A DNA stretch of 64,000 nt from Odontocerum albicorne (Eukaryota; Arthropoda; Insecta; Trichoptera; Odontoceridae), in the NCBI GenBank assembly GCA_949825065.1, contig OX463865.1, positions 17,437,763 to 17,501,762 of the forward strand, in the 5' to 3' direction. The stretch's first letter is position 1, and the number at the start of each line of letters is the position of its first letter. Below the pieces are notes generated by a model. It made no database searches, was not told the origin of the DNA, and was given only the letters and a program-made list of their open reading frames with translations. Position numbers and translations under genes: made by a program. Positions 19,820 to 31,514 of this stretch are shown here, piece by piece.

Positions 19820-20010
19820 TACATTCCGAAATCGCACATATATCTAAAGATAAACTGCAGAAAATACATTCAAGAGATATAAGCTATCAAAAGATCTGGG
19901 TTCATTTCATAACACCCCCCTCCCCCCCCGGTCGTGATAGACCTACCAATATAGGGCAAGCCCAGCTACGATGATATCAGATTTTTTTTCAGTCCACACC
20001 CTTGTACATG
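19820..20010 (-). mobile_element. Family D repeat
   Basis: AAACTGCAGAAAATACATTC, AAGCTATCAAAAGATCTGGG, then a C-rich tract and AATATAGGGCAAGCCCAGC. Reverse orientation relative to 52715-52935. Confidence 0.6.
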
Positions 20011-20199
20011 TAGACTAAGAAAAAAAAACAGAAAATTAATAATTGTTAGAAAAAATAAACAAATAACCTCACAAATAACACCTCAGATTAACTTCAGCGA
20101 AAAAAGAGAAAAGCTGATAGATGTTCAAATTTTATCAATATAAAATCACAAATGGAAAATGGTGTTCATACATACGAACTACAATATAAAAAAATAATG

Positions 20200-20310
20200 A
20201 AAAGCGCTCCAACACCTTAAAAGCGCTCTAACACGTTAAAAGCGCTCGAACACCTTAAAAGCGCGCTAACACCTTAAAAGCGCTCTAACTCCTTAAAAGC
20301 GCTCTAACTC
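20200..20310. repeat. 19-bp tandem repeat, about six copies
   Basis: Unit AAAAGCGCTCTAACACCTT. AGCGCT is itself palindromic. Confidence 0.93.
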
Positions 20311-20958
20311 AGGATTCAAACTTACTTTTATTGATAGACTGTATTCATCCTTCTCTTCACTCCGCGGTTCGAAGAGCAGTTGTTAAGGATAGCTCTGCTG
20401 CGTCTCTTGCTTGGTCAGTCCAACGTATTCGAACTCTTCCTCTTGAGCGTCCTTCTTCTACCAATCTGGTAATCACAAGTCCCTCCAAACTATTTCCTTT
20501 CCTGCACTTAATTAAAAAAATCTCATTTTCTGAACTGGTATCAAGATATGATGATGTTGACGATGATGGTATTTGTTTTAAAATACTCGTGACAGTATTG
20601 TGTTAATGCTGTTAAGGGGGTAAGAGAGGGCAATACTTGGGCAATTTTCCCAATACGGATCTCATCCCAGCTGACAACAGATCGTCGTTAACTTCTCAAT
20701 ATTTATTTTACGGCCGTTTTATATCTTACTGGGAATAAAAACATTGTTTTTACTACGCCCATCCTTGTCTAGCGTTTAAACAACAGTGCTTGCTTCAGAA
20801 ATATTATTTCGTTTGTATTTTATTACATTTTTATTTTATTTTAGCTATTTTGAATATTGTAGGGGTAATTCGTTAATAATTTTATTTTGTTTATTAAAAA
20901 CTCGTTTTAAAGTGAATATGAATGTTGCATAGAAACAGTGTTAGAAATAAAGCTTAAG
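20311..20958. other. Unassigned, with a 91-codon ORF
   Basis: An ORF at 20331-20606 (plus) encodes a peptide containing SLHSAVRRAVVKDSSAASLA. Its composition is more protein-like than its surroundings and it could be a retroelement remnant, but I do not recognise the family. Confidence 0.3.
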
Positions 20959-21566
20959 ATTTAACATAACTAAATACAAAAATTCTGATTAAACATAACT
21001 CAAAATAGATTTAACATAACTTAACACAAAAATTCTGATTAAACATAAATCAAAATAGATTTAACATAACTCAACACAAAAATTCTGATTTAACATAACT
21101 CAAAATAGATTTAACATAACTAAACACAAAAAATCTGATTTAACATAACTCAAAGTAGATTTAACGTAACTAAACACAATAATTCTGATTTAACATAACT
21201 TAAAATAGATTAAACATAACTCAACACAAAAATTCTGATTTAACACAACTCAATATAGATTTAACATAACTCAACACAAAAATTCTGATTCAACATAACT
21301 CAAAATAGATTAAATATAACTAAACACAAAAATTCTGTTTTAACATAACTCAAAATAGATTTAACATAACTAAACACATAAATTCTGATTTAACATAAAT
21401 CAACACAAAAATTTTGATTTGAACAAATTCAAAATAGATTTAACATACATAACCAAACACAATAATTCTGATTTAACATAACTTAAAATAGATTGAATAT
21501 AATTCAACACGAAAATTCTGATTTAACATAACTCAAAATAGATTTAACATAACTAAACACAAAAAT
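20959..21566. repeat. 50-bp AT-rich satellite, about 12 copies
   Basis: Unit GATTTAACATAACTAAACAC, AAAAATTCTG, ATTTAACATAACTCAAAATA. Each 50-bp unit is itself two related 25-bp halves. Confidence 0.95.
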
Positions 21567-21647
21567 GTTGTCTGTGTATTTTTGACATTTCATGGTTGGT
21601 GTAGTTTATATAACATATGTTAGGAGCATTGTATAGTTTATCGAGGC

Positions 21648-21915
21648 ACATGGCCGCGCGGTAACGCACTGGACTTCTGTGCGGAAAGTCGCGGGTTCAA
21701 ACCCCACACTGCTACTCTCCTCGAACGACACAGGCATATTTTCCATCTAGTGTTCGGGGGTATAAGGATACATATGACTTCGGTTATATATATATTCTTT
21801 GAAAAACATGCCGGACTACTCCAATCGTCTCACTTCAGGTGTGCCATCGAATCCAGTACAGTGGTGTGGCCGGTGAGTTTGCTAGTGAGCAACAGCTCAC
21901 TCCCTTTACATACAA
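21648..21915 (+). mobile_element. SINE-B, near full length
   Basis: tRNA-like head with CATGGCCGCGCGGTAACGCA (A box) and GCGGGTTCAAACCCCACACT (B box). The body contains ATTTTCCATCTAGTGTTCG and ATCCAGTACAGTGGTGTGGC. The body is unlike SINE-A. Copies also at 25757 and 32516. Confidence 0.8.
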
Positions 21916-22005
21916 ATCAATAGAAATAAAGTTCATTAAAAATGAATTCATGCAATGGAATGGTTGGTCACTAAACTAACCCTGAAATGTTTAAGTTTCA
22001 GGTTT

Positions 22006-22368
22006 TGTATCTTGTCTCCAACAGACTACTTAGCACGCTAATATTTTTATATGCTCATCTATCCTTATTTTTTACGGCTTAAACTGTATCTTGTCTCCAA
22101 CAGGCTACTTAGCACGCTAATATTTTTATATGCTCATCAATCCTTATTTTTTACGGCTTAAACTGTATCTTGTCTCCAACAGGCTACTTAGCACGCTAAT
22201 ATTTTTATATGCTCATCTATCCTTATTTTTTTACGGCTTAAACTGTATCTTATCTCCAACAGACTACTTAGCACGCTAATATTTTTATATGCTCGTCAAT
22301 CCTTATTTTTTTACGGCTTAAACTGTATCTTGTCTCCAACAGGCTACTTAGCACGCTAATATTTTTAT
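22006..22368. repeat. 79-bp tandem repeat, 4.6 copies
   Basis: Unit CTGTATCTTGTCTCCAACAG to TTTTTTACGGCTTAAA. Copies are nearly identical, so amplification was recent. Confidence 0.96.
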
Positions 22369-22667
22369 CGATGGCGACTAAGCACCTAGAAATGACCCTG
22401 CCCTGAATGGGGTAGGTAGTTAAAGTGATTTTATTACTTAATCGGAAACGGGGCAAGGGGGCGGCATTAAAATAATAAGATCTGGTTTTATTGGGAGACC
22501 ATTCCTCGAATAATGCCCGCAAAAATTTGAATGTGAGAAAATTACATTTTAACTTGAATTTCGTAAAAATGGAAAAAAGTGTGGAAGGAATCATTTTATG
22601 AAGCCAGACATTATTTTTTGACATTTATGATACAATATACTTTACAATAATTTGTTGTCTTAGGCCG

Positions 22668-23344
22668 AGGTCACACCAAAGTGCTTCGTTAGATGCTAAG
22701 CTAGGTTTTACATGACTCATATACTAGATGACTTCATGCTTGGCCAAACCAAAGTGCTTCGTTAGATGCTAAGCTAGGTTTTACATGAATCATATACTAG
22801 ATGACTTCATGCTTGGCCACACCAAAGTACTTCGTTAGATGCTAAGTTAGGTTTCACATGAATCATATACTAGATGACTTCATGCTTGGCCACACCCAAG
22901 TACTTCGTTAGATGCTAAGCTAGGTTTTACATGAATCATATACTAGATGACTTCATGCTTGGCCAAACCAAAGTGCTTCGTTAGATGCTAAGCTAGGTTT
23001 TACATGAATCATATACTAGATGACTTCATGCTTGGCCACACCAAAGTGCTTCGTTAGATGCTAAGCTAGGTTTTACATGAATCATATACTAGATGACTTC
23101 ATGCTTGGCCACACCAAAGTGCTTCGTTAGGTGCTAAGCTAGGTTTTACATGAATCATATACTAGATGACTTCATGCTTGGCCACACCAAAGTGCTTCGT
23201 TAGATGCTAAGCTAGGTTTCACATGAATCATATACTAGATGACTTCATGCTTGGCCACACCAAAGTGCTTCGTTAGATGCTAAGCTAGGTTTTACATGAC
23301 TCATATACTAGATGACTTCATACTTGGCCACACCAAAGTGCTTC
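22668..23344. repeat. 73-bp tandem repeat, about nine copies
   Basis: Unit CCACACCAAAGTGCTTCGTT, AGATGCTAAGCTAGG, then CATATACTAGATGACTTCAT. Copies differ at only a few positions. Confidence 0.97.
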
Positions 23345-23770
23345 GCACAAATTCATTTGACATTTGGGAGCAGTTGAGTCAACAAACGATGCCACTCTCA
23401 AAATTAACCAATTTCATTACAACTTACTATCTTTATTTATGATACTTTCTGTGCAACTTCATTCCAAAGTAATTTTATTATAGATACATTTTTATATAAT
23501 TTTCTCGATGGGTTCCACAAAGGCTCCCTTTTATACAATACATAGCTGTTATTAAAACTTCCACAATCTTGTAAAATCACTTGGTGACACAATAAAATTA
23601 ACCAACACGTCTGTTCGCTAGGAGATTCACTCGGTGACTAATCGTCATGTAGTGTGGCGCGAAGCGTGGCCATTGCGATAGTATGCGGTGCGTTGGTTCG
23701 CTAGGAAATGTCGCCTAACTTGCAGCGTAGCTCTAATCATCAAGCAAGATCTGTATGGCCGAGCCCTTAA
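23345..23770. other. No recognised feature
   Basis: Unassigned sequence, with GC-richer pieces near 23610-23760. No coding signal. Confidence 0.4.
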
Positions 23771-23771
23771 T

Positions 23772-23930
23772 GTATCGATTGCACTGTATTATACTTTCAT
23801 TGTATACAGCACAACCTAGCGGGCTTATTGCTATGTTTCAATATCTTCCAACCAACCGGAAGGATGTTAAATAGGCATTGAGGGAAAACCTGAATGAAAA
23901 CCTTTTTAGAAATCTTTATAATTTGTTTTA
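23772..23930 (-). mobile_element. SINE-A tail fragment
   Basis: ATACAGCACAACCTAGCGGG, then CCAACCAACCGGAAGGATGT and TGAGGGAAAACCTGAATG. No head. Confidence 0.7.
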
Positions 23931-24880
23931 AGCGGAATCTTAACATTGTGCTATTTGGTCTCTAGAGGCGTGAATTTCGGGCGTTTTTCCAGACGAAATA
24001 AAAAAAACAAAAAATATTTTTACCCTGCATTTTTTACAGTTTGTTCATTGATGATTTGAGAATTTACAAAAAAAAATTTGAAAATAAAATTGAAAATTTA
24101 AGATGTTAACAGGTGTTATATCTTCTCGTAAAAAAGGGGGTGAGCTGGTCGACATGATTGGAACCCTTTCGTAAATCCGAAACAAAAATCATACACAGTT
24201 TCTTGATAAGAAATAATGTCCTTATAGTTGGCACCAAGAAAAAAAATCGTAAAATGTCGGCTGTCTGAAAAAAAAAATTCATTTTTTTAAAACTTTTTTA
24301 AATTTTTTTTTTAATAGTAAAAAAATTGTTTTGAATTTTTCAAGGTAGAAACGATATAAAAATATTTATCAAAGTTTCACACTAAATTTGAAGACAATCA
24401 ATTGGATAGAACTTGAGATTTTATGTCGACCAGGTCGAAAAAAGTAGTTTCGAGAAAATCGCGTTTAAAATTTTGAGATTATTGTCCGAGTCATACCGGT
24501 GCGGCGTAATTGCTGCCTCATTTATAGCTATAACTTCGTAAATATTGAGAATTTTAAAATTTCCTTTTGAGAACATATTTTTAAAGGTCTAAACTTAAAG
24601 AATATGAAAAAAAAAAAAAAACGATTTTTTCAAATTTCTAGAACAGAATACCCCCTTAAGTGAAATTATGTCGAAAAATTAAGTCACGATATTGTCGTGT
24701 ATTGTTCGTTCAGTGAATTGACACTTTTAACTAGAATACTGTATATTTTTTTATTAATATTTCTTTTATCAGCTGTATTTGACAGTTCAACAGCTGTGAA
24801 ACGATAAAGACAAACAAAAATAGCATCGAAAATTAAAATTTTGACTACTGTTTGAAAAATTGTTATGTTAAACAATTATT
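23931..24880. other. A/T homopolymer-rich unit, possibly an old DNA transposon
   Basis: Long A and T runs interspersed with CGCGTTTAAAATTTTGAG and ATAGCTATAACTTCG. It ends with GAATACCCCCTTAAG near 24658. The CCCCCTTAA end resembles a TTAA-type transposon terminus, but I cannot find a matching left end. The 63-codon ORF at 24684-24875 is not recognised. Confidence 0.3.
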
Positions 24881-24884
24881 GGTA

Positions 24885-25040
24885 ATATTTCTCAACCAAT
24901 CAGAAAGATGTTAAAGAAATCTTGATTGAAACCCAAACGGAATTATTTTTTTCAAATCTGAGTCCAACGGGTATCAAAGGCCCAACCTCAGAGCTAGGAG
25001 ACAAGTGTCTTATTAGCAAGACCACGAAGGTTGTCAATCA
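24885..25040 (-). mobile_element. SINE-A, head and body
   Basis: CAACCAATCAGAAAGATGTT, TGATTGAAACCCAAACGG, a degenerate B box and the head (TTAGCAAGACCACGAAGG). The terminal tail is missing. Confidence 0.65.
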
Positions 25041-25094
25041 ATCGAGGTGATTTGGACATGTCGAATTAATGAGTGATTTCATTTTATTTTTTAA

Positions 25095-25480
25095 CTCCTA
25101 CTATTAAGACTCGCTCGCTCCTTGGCATGCTTTAAGAAGCGACTGAAAAAACTCTTAATTTCTAGTCAATAAAATAACGTGTTTCATTCCTGATTTTTCC
25201 TTTCCTATGTCCACCACCCCTTCCTTTCCTTTTAATTGATGATATCTCACTTAATATGAAAAAGAATGTTCGGGTGATTGTCCGTCTTTGTGGAGTTCGT
25301 GGGCATGTGCTCACGTATGTGTTTATGGATTTCGTGGGGATGGATAGTCATTTGAATGATTTATGCGACCACGTAACTTGCTTCATTTACTTTTGTCTGG
25401 TTGGTTGGAAGAGATTGCCACCTGGCAATAATCCCACCAGATTTTATTTGAAATAAAAGTGTTAAATAAATAAATAAATA
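25095..25480 (+). mobile_element. LINE-T 3' end
   Basis: Begins within the coding remnant (GGCATGCTTTAAGAAGCGAC), then the whole 3' UTR, the shared tail (TGGTTGGTTGGAAGAGATTG, CCACCTGGCAATAATCCCAC) and a (AAAT)n end at 25470-25482. Confidence 0.85.
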
Positions 25481-25495
25481 AGATTGTTGGACTGT

Positions 25496-25570
25496 TGACA
25501 ACCTCCGTGCCTAGTTAGCAAAACCCTTGAATTCTACCATGGGGTTACAGTTCGATTCCCGATGATAATC
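25496..25570 (+). mobile_element. SINE-A head fragment
   Basis: GACAACCTCCGTGCCTAGTT followed by a B box TTACAGTTCGATTCCCGATG. Body and tail are absent. Confidence 0.65.
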
Positions 25571-25756
25571 AACAAAATAATGCTGTGTAGTAACAATACT
25601 TGTGTTATTGTGTCTTCAAGACATGTGGTAGTATAGCCAACACGTGCAATGACGAAGGCAGGATTATTGGAGCCGAAAATAATAGTATCTCTAGGTCACG
25701 CTATTTGAAATGTCCCGATCACCATTTTGTTCTTATTGAAGAACTCCATAGGAATA

Positions 25757-26015
25757 AATTGCGGTGCATGACCGTAACGCACTGAACTTCCATGCGGAAG
25801 GTCATCGGTTCGAACCCCGCACTGTGCTACTCCCCTCGACTGACACAGTTTTTTTCCGTCTAGTATTCGAGGGTATAAGGATACCTATAACTTCGGTCAT
25901 ATCTATTCTTCCAACAAAAAAAAATGTGTCCCGATCGTCTCACTTTGGTGTGGCATCGGATTCAGTACAGTGGTGTGAATGGCGAGTTTGCTGGTGTGCA
26001 AGGGCTCACTCACTG
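25757..26015 (+). mobile_element. SINE-B, near full length
   Basis: Head GCATGACCGTAACGCACTGA with B box TCGGTTCGAACCCCGCACTG. The body includes CCGTCTAGTATTCGAGGGTA and TTCAGTACAGTGGTGTGAAT. A 4-5 base gap in the A-box region distinguishes it from the 21648 copy. Confidence 0.8.
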
Positions 26016-26129
26016 AAAAAAAAAGTTCACTGCACAGCTTCACTTTCTAACTTAATTTATGTTATGGTATGCTCGACTACGAGACCCAGCAACGACGATG
26101 AAGAATTAATTGTATTACTTGTTAATTGT

Positions 26130-26610
26130 GTACAATAAAGGTCGTCGGGCTTATTGCCATACGACAATTTCTTCAGCAACCAGACAATGACAATGCAGTG
26201 AGACTCTGGAATCAGTTACAAACCAATATTAGACTCGCTCCGTCCTTGGCATGCTTTAAGAAGCGACTGAAAAAACTTTTAATTTCTAACCAATAAAATA
26301 ACGTGTTTCAATCCTTATTTTTCTTTTCCTTTCCTCTCCACCATCCCTTCCTTTAATTTTGATTGACGATATCTCACTTTGTATGAAAAAGAATGTTCGG
26401 GTGATTGTCCGTCTTTGTGGGGTCCGTGGGCATATGCTCACGTATGTGTTTATGGATTTCGTGGGGATAGATAGTCATTGGAATGATGTATGCGACAACA
26501 TAACTTGCTTAATTTACTTTTGTTTGGTTGGTTAGAAGAGATTACCACCTGACAATAAGCCCGCCAGATTGTATTTGCAATAAAAGTGTTAAATAAGTAA
26601 ATAAAAAAAT
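26130..26610 (+). mobile_element. LINE-T 3' end joined to a reversed tail fragment
   Basis: 26130-26190 is a minus-strand tail scrap (GTCGTCGGGCTTATTGCCAT). From about 26190 the plus-strand LINE-T runs AGACTCTGGAATCAGTTACA through the UTR to AATAAGCCCGCCAGATTG and an (AAAT)n end. The coding remnant reads VRLWNQLQTNIRLAPSLACF. Confidence 0.8.
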
Positions 26611-26615
26611 AAAAT

Positions 26616-27190
26616 CAATGAGGTCTTAAATGAAAACAAAACTGCAACCCTTCTCAAAAAGTCATAACTCCGGTTCGGAAGGTGTTAACCATCTAGACGT
26701 CGGAGGTCGTCTAAAAGGCCGACAATACAAACGTAAAAAGGAAGCGTGGAAGAAAATGACTGAGAAAATTGCATCTACCAAGAACTCCATCAATGTTTAA
26801 TAAAAGACAGAATACCAGTCATACGTATATATCATCTTCGAAAAGTTATGCGGAAAATTGCAAAATGTTGATAATGTCAAAGATTTATCTCACAGCATAA
26901 AAAATTCCTAACAGAATCGATATTTCATCAGCAATAATCCTGAAAATCCAAAAATAACTAAAAGATTTACAACACGAGGACTAGACGATATTCCCGTTAG
27001 GGTGAAAAATAACGAAAATGTTTTTAAAAAAAGCTTCAAGTTATTTCATTCATTTACGACACAACGGTGTCTTTTATTAACAAATGCAAATACTAACTCG
27101 TTGATGCACAGTTGATGCCATTTTCAAACTTGTAAAAAATCGAAAACACGCACAAAGGTAGATGTACTCAGTACAGCGTAACTTTTACAA
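26616..27190. other. Mostly unassigned; a SINE-A head scrap near 26685
   Basis: TTAACCATCTAGACGTCGGA near 26687 looks like a reversed SINE-A head. The rest is AT-rich with no identified content. Confidence 0.35.
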
Positions 27191-27193
27191 ATG

Positions 27194-27449
27194 TCAAGCT
27201 ATGACGCTGAAATTTGGAGGGAAGTGTCGATGATAGATGTGGTAACCTAACAAAAAAAAAAGAATTCCAATCGGGTGACTGACAGCTGGGCTGTCCTGGG
27301 ATGATGACGTCCAGCTGTCCTTCCACCTTTTCGGTGGCCTTTCTGGTAATCTCCTGCTGTTAGGGTTTTCAGTCTTGGCGATTCTTGCCAATCTTATAAC
27401 CTCCATGCGGTCCACATGATCCCTCCAGAAGCGCCTTCTGTTTCTTCCT
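27194..27449 (-). pseudogene. RTE-type LINE ORF C-terminus, fragment
   Basis: Translation contains MDRMEVIRLARIAKTENPNS and RRLPERPPKRWKDSWTSSSQ. It belongs to the same lineage as 10393-10700 (HV-RM then PPKRW-DSW). The upstream reading includes RRRFWRDHVDRM. A MITE with inverted ends truncates it at 27450. Confidence 0.8.
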
Positions 27450-27561
27450 GTATTCCTGAAATACAGACCTCAGGTAAATTTTATTTTTATTTTAACATAA
27501 ATTATTTATGTATTCAAAGTTTACCCTTAAAATTTACCGGAGGTCTGTATTTCAGGAATAC
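27450..27561. mobile_element. 112-bp palindromic MITE-like element
   Basis: The terminal 34 bases are inverted: GTATTCCTGAAATACAGACC and GGTCTGTATTTCAGGAATAC, with AGGTAAATTTTA inside the left arm and its complement in the right. There is one mismatch (CTCAGG vs CTCCGG). The loop is AT-rich. Confidence 0.85.
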
Positions 27562-27689
27562 AAGTGTTGCAAAACTTCAAACTGACAAATAAATAATTGA
27601 TGACTTGTACCTTTTTACCAAAACGCCATAGAATTGCCTTCGAGATGTGGTGTTGGAGGCAAATGCATCATATACAATGGACCGCAAGG

Positions 27690-27778
27690 CGCAAGTGTTT
27701 TGTGTCATTCAAAAGTTACCGCAAGTGTTTTGTATCATTTAAAAGTTACCGCAAGTGTTTTGTATAATTTAAAAGTTA
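27690..27778. repeat. 30-bp tandem repeat, three copies
   Basis: Unit GCAAGTGTTTTGTGTCATTC plus AAAAGTTACC. Confidence 0.9.
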
Positions 27779-27867
27779 AAGATTATTAAAAGCCTTCTGT
27801 ACACTGCGATCATAATATAAAATGATCTCATAATGTTGAAAATGCTACACAGCATCGACAATTCTAT

Positions 27868-28020
27868 CTTCTATTATTCTCAATGTCATATCAGGTTCCC
27901 CCAACGTTAAATATCATCTGAGAGTAGGCATCTTTGTCCCCGGCAGCCCGAAAAAGATCCCCAACTCTCCTTATACCAGTCCAACCACGTATATTGCGGA
28001 GCCAGGAAATTTGCCTTGAA
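27868..28020 (-). pseudogene. RTE-type LINE 3' end
   Basis: Reverse complement of the segment at 3410-3545: ATTTCCTGGCTCCGCAATAT, GACTGGTATAAGGAG, GGGGGAACCTGATATGAC. It is the non-coding and last coding part of the same family and is heavily 5' truncated. The minus-strand 3' end carries a GAATAATAGAAGATAG tail. Confidence 0.7.
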
Positions 28021-28224
28021 AATTCTATAAAAAATCGTTATTATGTCACTACCAAAATTTCATTTGTCATTCTATCATACATTGTTCTACCATACATTCA
28101 ACGCAATGCTCTAATTTTTTACGCATTTATCATACTTCAATTTTTTGCCACGTCAAAGTTTCGGTCACTTATCTTTATATTGGGCTCAAGATTTCATTAT
28201 AAAAACCTTTTTTTTTTTTAATCG

Positions 28225-28318
28225 TTCGTCATTTATTCTTCTACATGGTGGAATAGAACCCCGAAACCTGCAGGTTAAAGTCAAGCGCCTTACCAACTAG
28301 GCCACGGAGGTTATCATT
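28225..28318 (-). mobile_element. SINE-A head fragment
   Basis: CGCCTTACCAACTAGGCCAC and GGAGGTTATCA on the plus strand are the reversed head. The B-box region is CCCCGAAACCTGCAGG. Body and tail are missing. Confidence 0.65.
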
Positions 28319-28334
28319 AGTGAAGATCTTCTTC

Positions 28335-28580
28335 TTCCTGGCACTGTCCCAACTCATTGCCTAGGTAGGCTGTTGGGGTCGGCTCTTCTCGTTCTCAGGC
28401 TGTATGTTCTTCGGTCCTGGGTGTCGCTTTCATCTAGGCCGTTTCTCTGCAGGATTTTGGAGCATTGAATCATCTAGCAGTTCTTTGGTCTTCCTCTGGA
28501 CGGCTGTAGAGGAAGATCCACAGACATTGCCTGATTTACCGTATGGAGATCCACAGACATGACCCTATGGTCATCATTAG
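28335..28580 (-). pseudogene. RTE-type LINE ORF C-terminus
   Basis: Minus-strand translation gives VNQAMSVDLPLQPSRGRPKN then, in a shifted frame, RRTYSLRTRRADPNSLPRQ followed by a stop. It is homologous to the insertion at 43233-43692 (VNQAISIDLP and RRADPNSLRRQ), so two frames are needed to read it. Confidence 0.75.
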
Positions 28581-29041
28581 TGGAGATGATGATCTTAAAA
28601 TAAATTTTCAAAATAAATACGAAACAGAGTTCCCACATAAGTGGGGCACGTTTATAAAAACATGTCACAGAAATACAATATAATAATTCTTTGCTCTTTT
28701 ACGTCTTTGGGCCACGTACGACGGGTTGACAACAAAAGGCTTCGTTTTAAAGTCTTCCGCCAGGAGAGTGGGTGGAATGTTCAATTCAGGGTAACACAAT
28801 AGTCCGATATTTCTATTAGAATCAATTCCACTGCTTCAGATGCATTATTTGTACACATTTTTATACAGGAGACGTGATTCTTTCAAATTGTAGAGGTGGG
28901 AAAATTTTATCCTTTTTTTTTTAAATTTAATTATTTGTATAAAGACTGAAAAAAGGTGAATATATGTTTTAGAAATACGTGCATTTAGCTAAACATTAGG
29001 CTAAACGGGGTGATAAAGGAACAATGTTAACTTAGGCTATG
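28581..29041. other. No recognised feature
   Basis: AT-rich, unassigned. Confidence 0.4.
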
Positions 29042-29397
29042 TTAAGTAATACTTTTCAAATTTATGAATGTAATGTCATACAATAAACAACAAAAGGTAT
29101 TGATATTTTTACTCTATTTTACAATAAACAACAAAAAGTATTGATATTTTTACTCTTTTTTACAATAAACAACAAAAGGTATTGATATTTTGACTCTATT
29201 TTACCACAAACAACAAAAATTATTGATAAGTAATACTTTTCAAATTTATGAATGGAGTGTCATACAATAAACAACAAAAGGTATTGATATTTTTACTCTA
29301 TTCTACCATAAACAACAAAAAGTATTGATATTTTTACTCTGTTTTACAATAAACAACAAAAAGTATTGATATTTTTACTCTATTTACCATAAATAAC
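29042..29397. repeat. 41-bp tandem repeat in two blocks
   Basis: Unit AATAAACAACAAAAGGTATT, GATATTTTTACTCTATTTTAC. A 40-base leader (GTAATACTTTTCAAATTTAT...) at 29046 recurs at 29230, so the whole block, leader plus four units, has itself been duplicated. Confidence 0.92.
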
Positions 29398-29589
29398 GTC
29401 ATTAATATACATTTCAGTTCTTGACAACCCACCTGATGATGACACAGCAAGTGTTGAAATGTTTTGTGATTTGCAATTAATAAAATAGATTGAAACAAAG
29501 TAAACATGTTTTAATTTTATATTAATTATGGAATTCCACAAAGTGACGCCAGACTTATTTAAACAACTAAAAGAAAATGAGGTTGAAAT

Positions 29590-29950
29590 GGTTTTTTTTA
29601 CACATGACAAGAAATATACATCATTGGCGAAAAAACAAGAGGTAATTCAATTTGGACACACCACATCCAATTTTAAAGAATATGGGTTTGTTGCCTTTCA
29701 TTTGTCGTTTCCCCATGGGCTTTTGCCTGTATCTCACTGAGGGCATATAACATGAAAAAATAAATCGATACGTCTTTCCGATTTTGGATTATATAAAACC
29801 CCATTGCACATTCTCATAAACCTGACAAACAGTGACATCCAATTACATATGTATACATCACGCGAAATCAAACTCCTCACACTTCATCACTCCAGACCAA
29901 CCAAAACATTCATCCCACAATATACCGCACACAAACATAAAACAAACAAA
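29590..29950 (-). mobile_element. Family E copy
   Basis: CATGACAAGAAATATACATC, then ATTTGTCGTTTCCCCATGGG and the TGCCTGTATCTCACTGAGG end. It continues through TTATATAAAACCCCATTGCA, matching 14590-14760 in reverse. The 70-codon ORF over it is coincidental. Confidence 0.65.
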
Positions 29951-30895
29951 CAAATACGTATAGGTACATAAAATTATAAATATAAAACAACAAAAAACAC
30001 CACACTCAAAAGCTCAAACAAACCTCTTCCACAAGTCATTCCTCTTACAAATTCAAGTACTCAAACTCCTGTCGCAATAACAACAACGCTCCGATCGACT
30101 GCCTAAACTGTTTTCCTCCCTTTACCTTTATTGAATTCTGTATTATAATTAATATTTTTTCAATTCTCTCTTCAACGTGATTTAAAATGGTACATGTCAG
30201 ATAACTATTTTTATTTATTATAAATAGAAAAAAAAATTATAAAAAAACCGTGTTTTAATTTTATATTAAAGAAATCGGTTTTAAGTGTTATTAATCGGTT
30301 TTAAGTTAATTATAATCATTACTCTTTTATCCGTGTACTAAATATAGTGTATTAAAACTTTCTCAACCCTAGCAGGCACTTTATTTTTTTCCTAAAGCGG
30401 CGATGTAACGTCATACTTCATCAAATACAATATTTTCAGTGCAAACTGAGTCATTTTCCATCCCTTATCGTGAATGCTGAAATATCGTAATTGTGAAAGA
30501 GAAAAACAACCCTCCGTTCGAGCGATTGAACTATTGCGTAGAACAGAAAAATCGGGTCATGTATTTTGTGAAGAGTTCCAATTTAATGTGTGCTTTCTAC
30601 AATAGAAATTATAAAAACAATAAAATTTAATGAACACTGACAGCGTAAGTGCTTTAAAAGGCTTTTAAAATTGATATTTTTTTAGACACGGAACACAGAA
30701 ACATTTAGGGCAAGTGTTCAGGCTGCTGTTAGGAGATATCTAAGAGGAGCTGTAAAGCGTTCCTGAAGGATCAAATATGAACTGACATTACAAAAGAGGA
30801 CCTCGGGATCAAAACTCCTGGTGGTAATAATACTTTGAATCCCGGTCCCGTATTTTGACGTGCTCGAAACCTCTTTATTCAAAAGGCAATGTTAT
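29951..30895. other. No recognised feature
   Basis: About 0.95 kb of AT-rich sequence with no ORF, array or family match that I can see. Confidence 0.45.
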
Positions 30896-30899
30896 CTTC

Positions 30900-31004
30900 A
30901 GTAAAAAACAGGCAAAAGCCTAATTTTCTGGGGACACGACAAATGAAATGCAACAAACTTTGATCCATTCAAATTGTATGTCAACATTAAATTACCTTGT
31001 AATT
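30900..31004 (+). mobile_element. Family E fragment
   Basis: ACAGGCAAAAGCCTAATTTT, CTGGGGACACGACAAATGAA and TTGATCCATTCAAATTGTAT. Same orientation as 14768-14910. Confidence 0.65.
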
Positions 31005-31512
31005 TGTTTTATCAAACACTGTTTATTCCACTTTTTGTAACGGTATAACCCTACCGGTTTCAAGGTGTTCATCTCATCATCAGGGGAGCACAAACAACAC
31101 TGAATTCTGTTCGAACTGGTACCGAGATACACGCTTCTAACGGTTAACATTAGGGTTGGGGACTGGGGGCTGAGGGAGGCATGGGACAACCTCGGCGAAC
31201 AACGGAGAGATTCTTGGGATAAATGTGTTGGCCAGATGTTCAGCTCGATTCACCTCGCCTCCTCTAATTTATTCTGAAATGGCTAATCATTGTCACCGTG
31301 AAAATACATTTTCTATCGATGATGCCAAATTCTTACATATCAGTAGTAACGGAAATAAATTGGACAGATTAGAGACCCTAGAATTTTTTTAATCAGTGAA
31401 TCGAGGTGAACATCTGGCAAACGCATATCTCGCCACTGCTCGCCGAGGTTGTCTCCTCCCTCCTTGCCCCCACAGTTCCCAGCCCGAATATTTACCGTTA
31501 GAAGCGTAAATA
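31005..31512. mobile_element. Family P, long form with both arms
   Basis: The left arm runs from AACACTGTTTATTCCACTTT through ACCCTACCGGTTTCAAGGTG, CGAGATACACGCTTCTAACG, CAACCTCGGCGAACAACGGA and GCCAGATGTTCAGCTCGATT. The right arm mirrors it from GAATCGAGGTGAACATCTGG to TTACCGTTAGAAGCGTA, where it stops at the mariner remnant. Confidence 0.75.
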
Positions 31513-31514
31513 TA

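Noticed and set aside
20331..20606. Host gene exon
   Set aside because: 91 codons with plausible composition but no recognisable motif, no neighbouring exons and tandem repeats on both sides. Left as unassigned.
21648..21725. A genuine tRNA gene
   Set aside because: Same reasoning: the head is followed by the SINE-B body seen in two other places.
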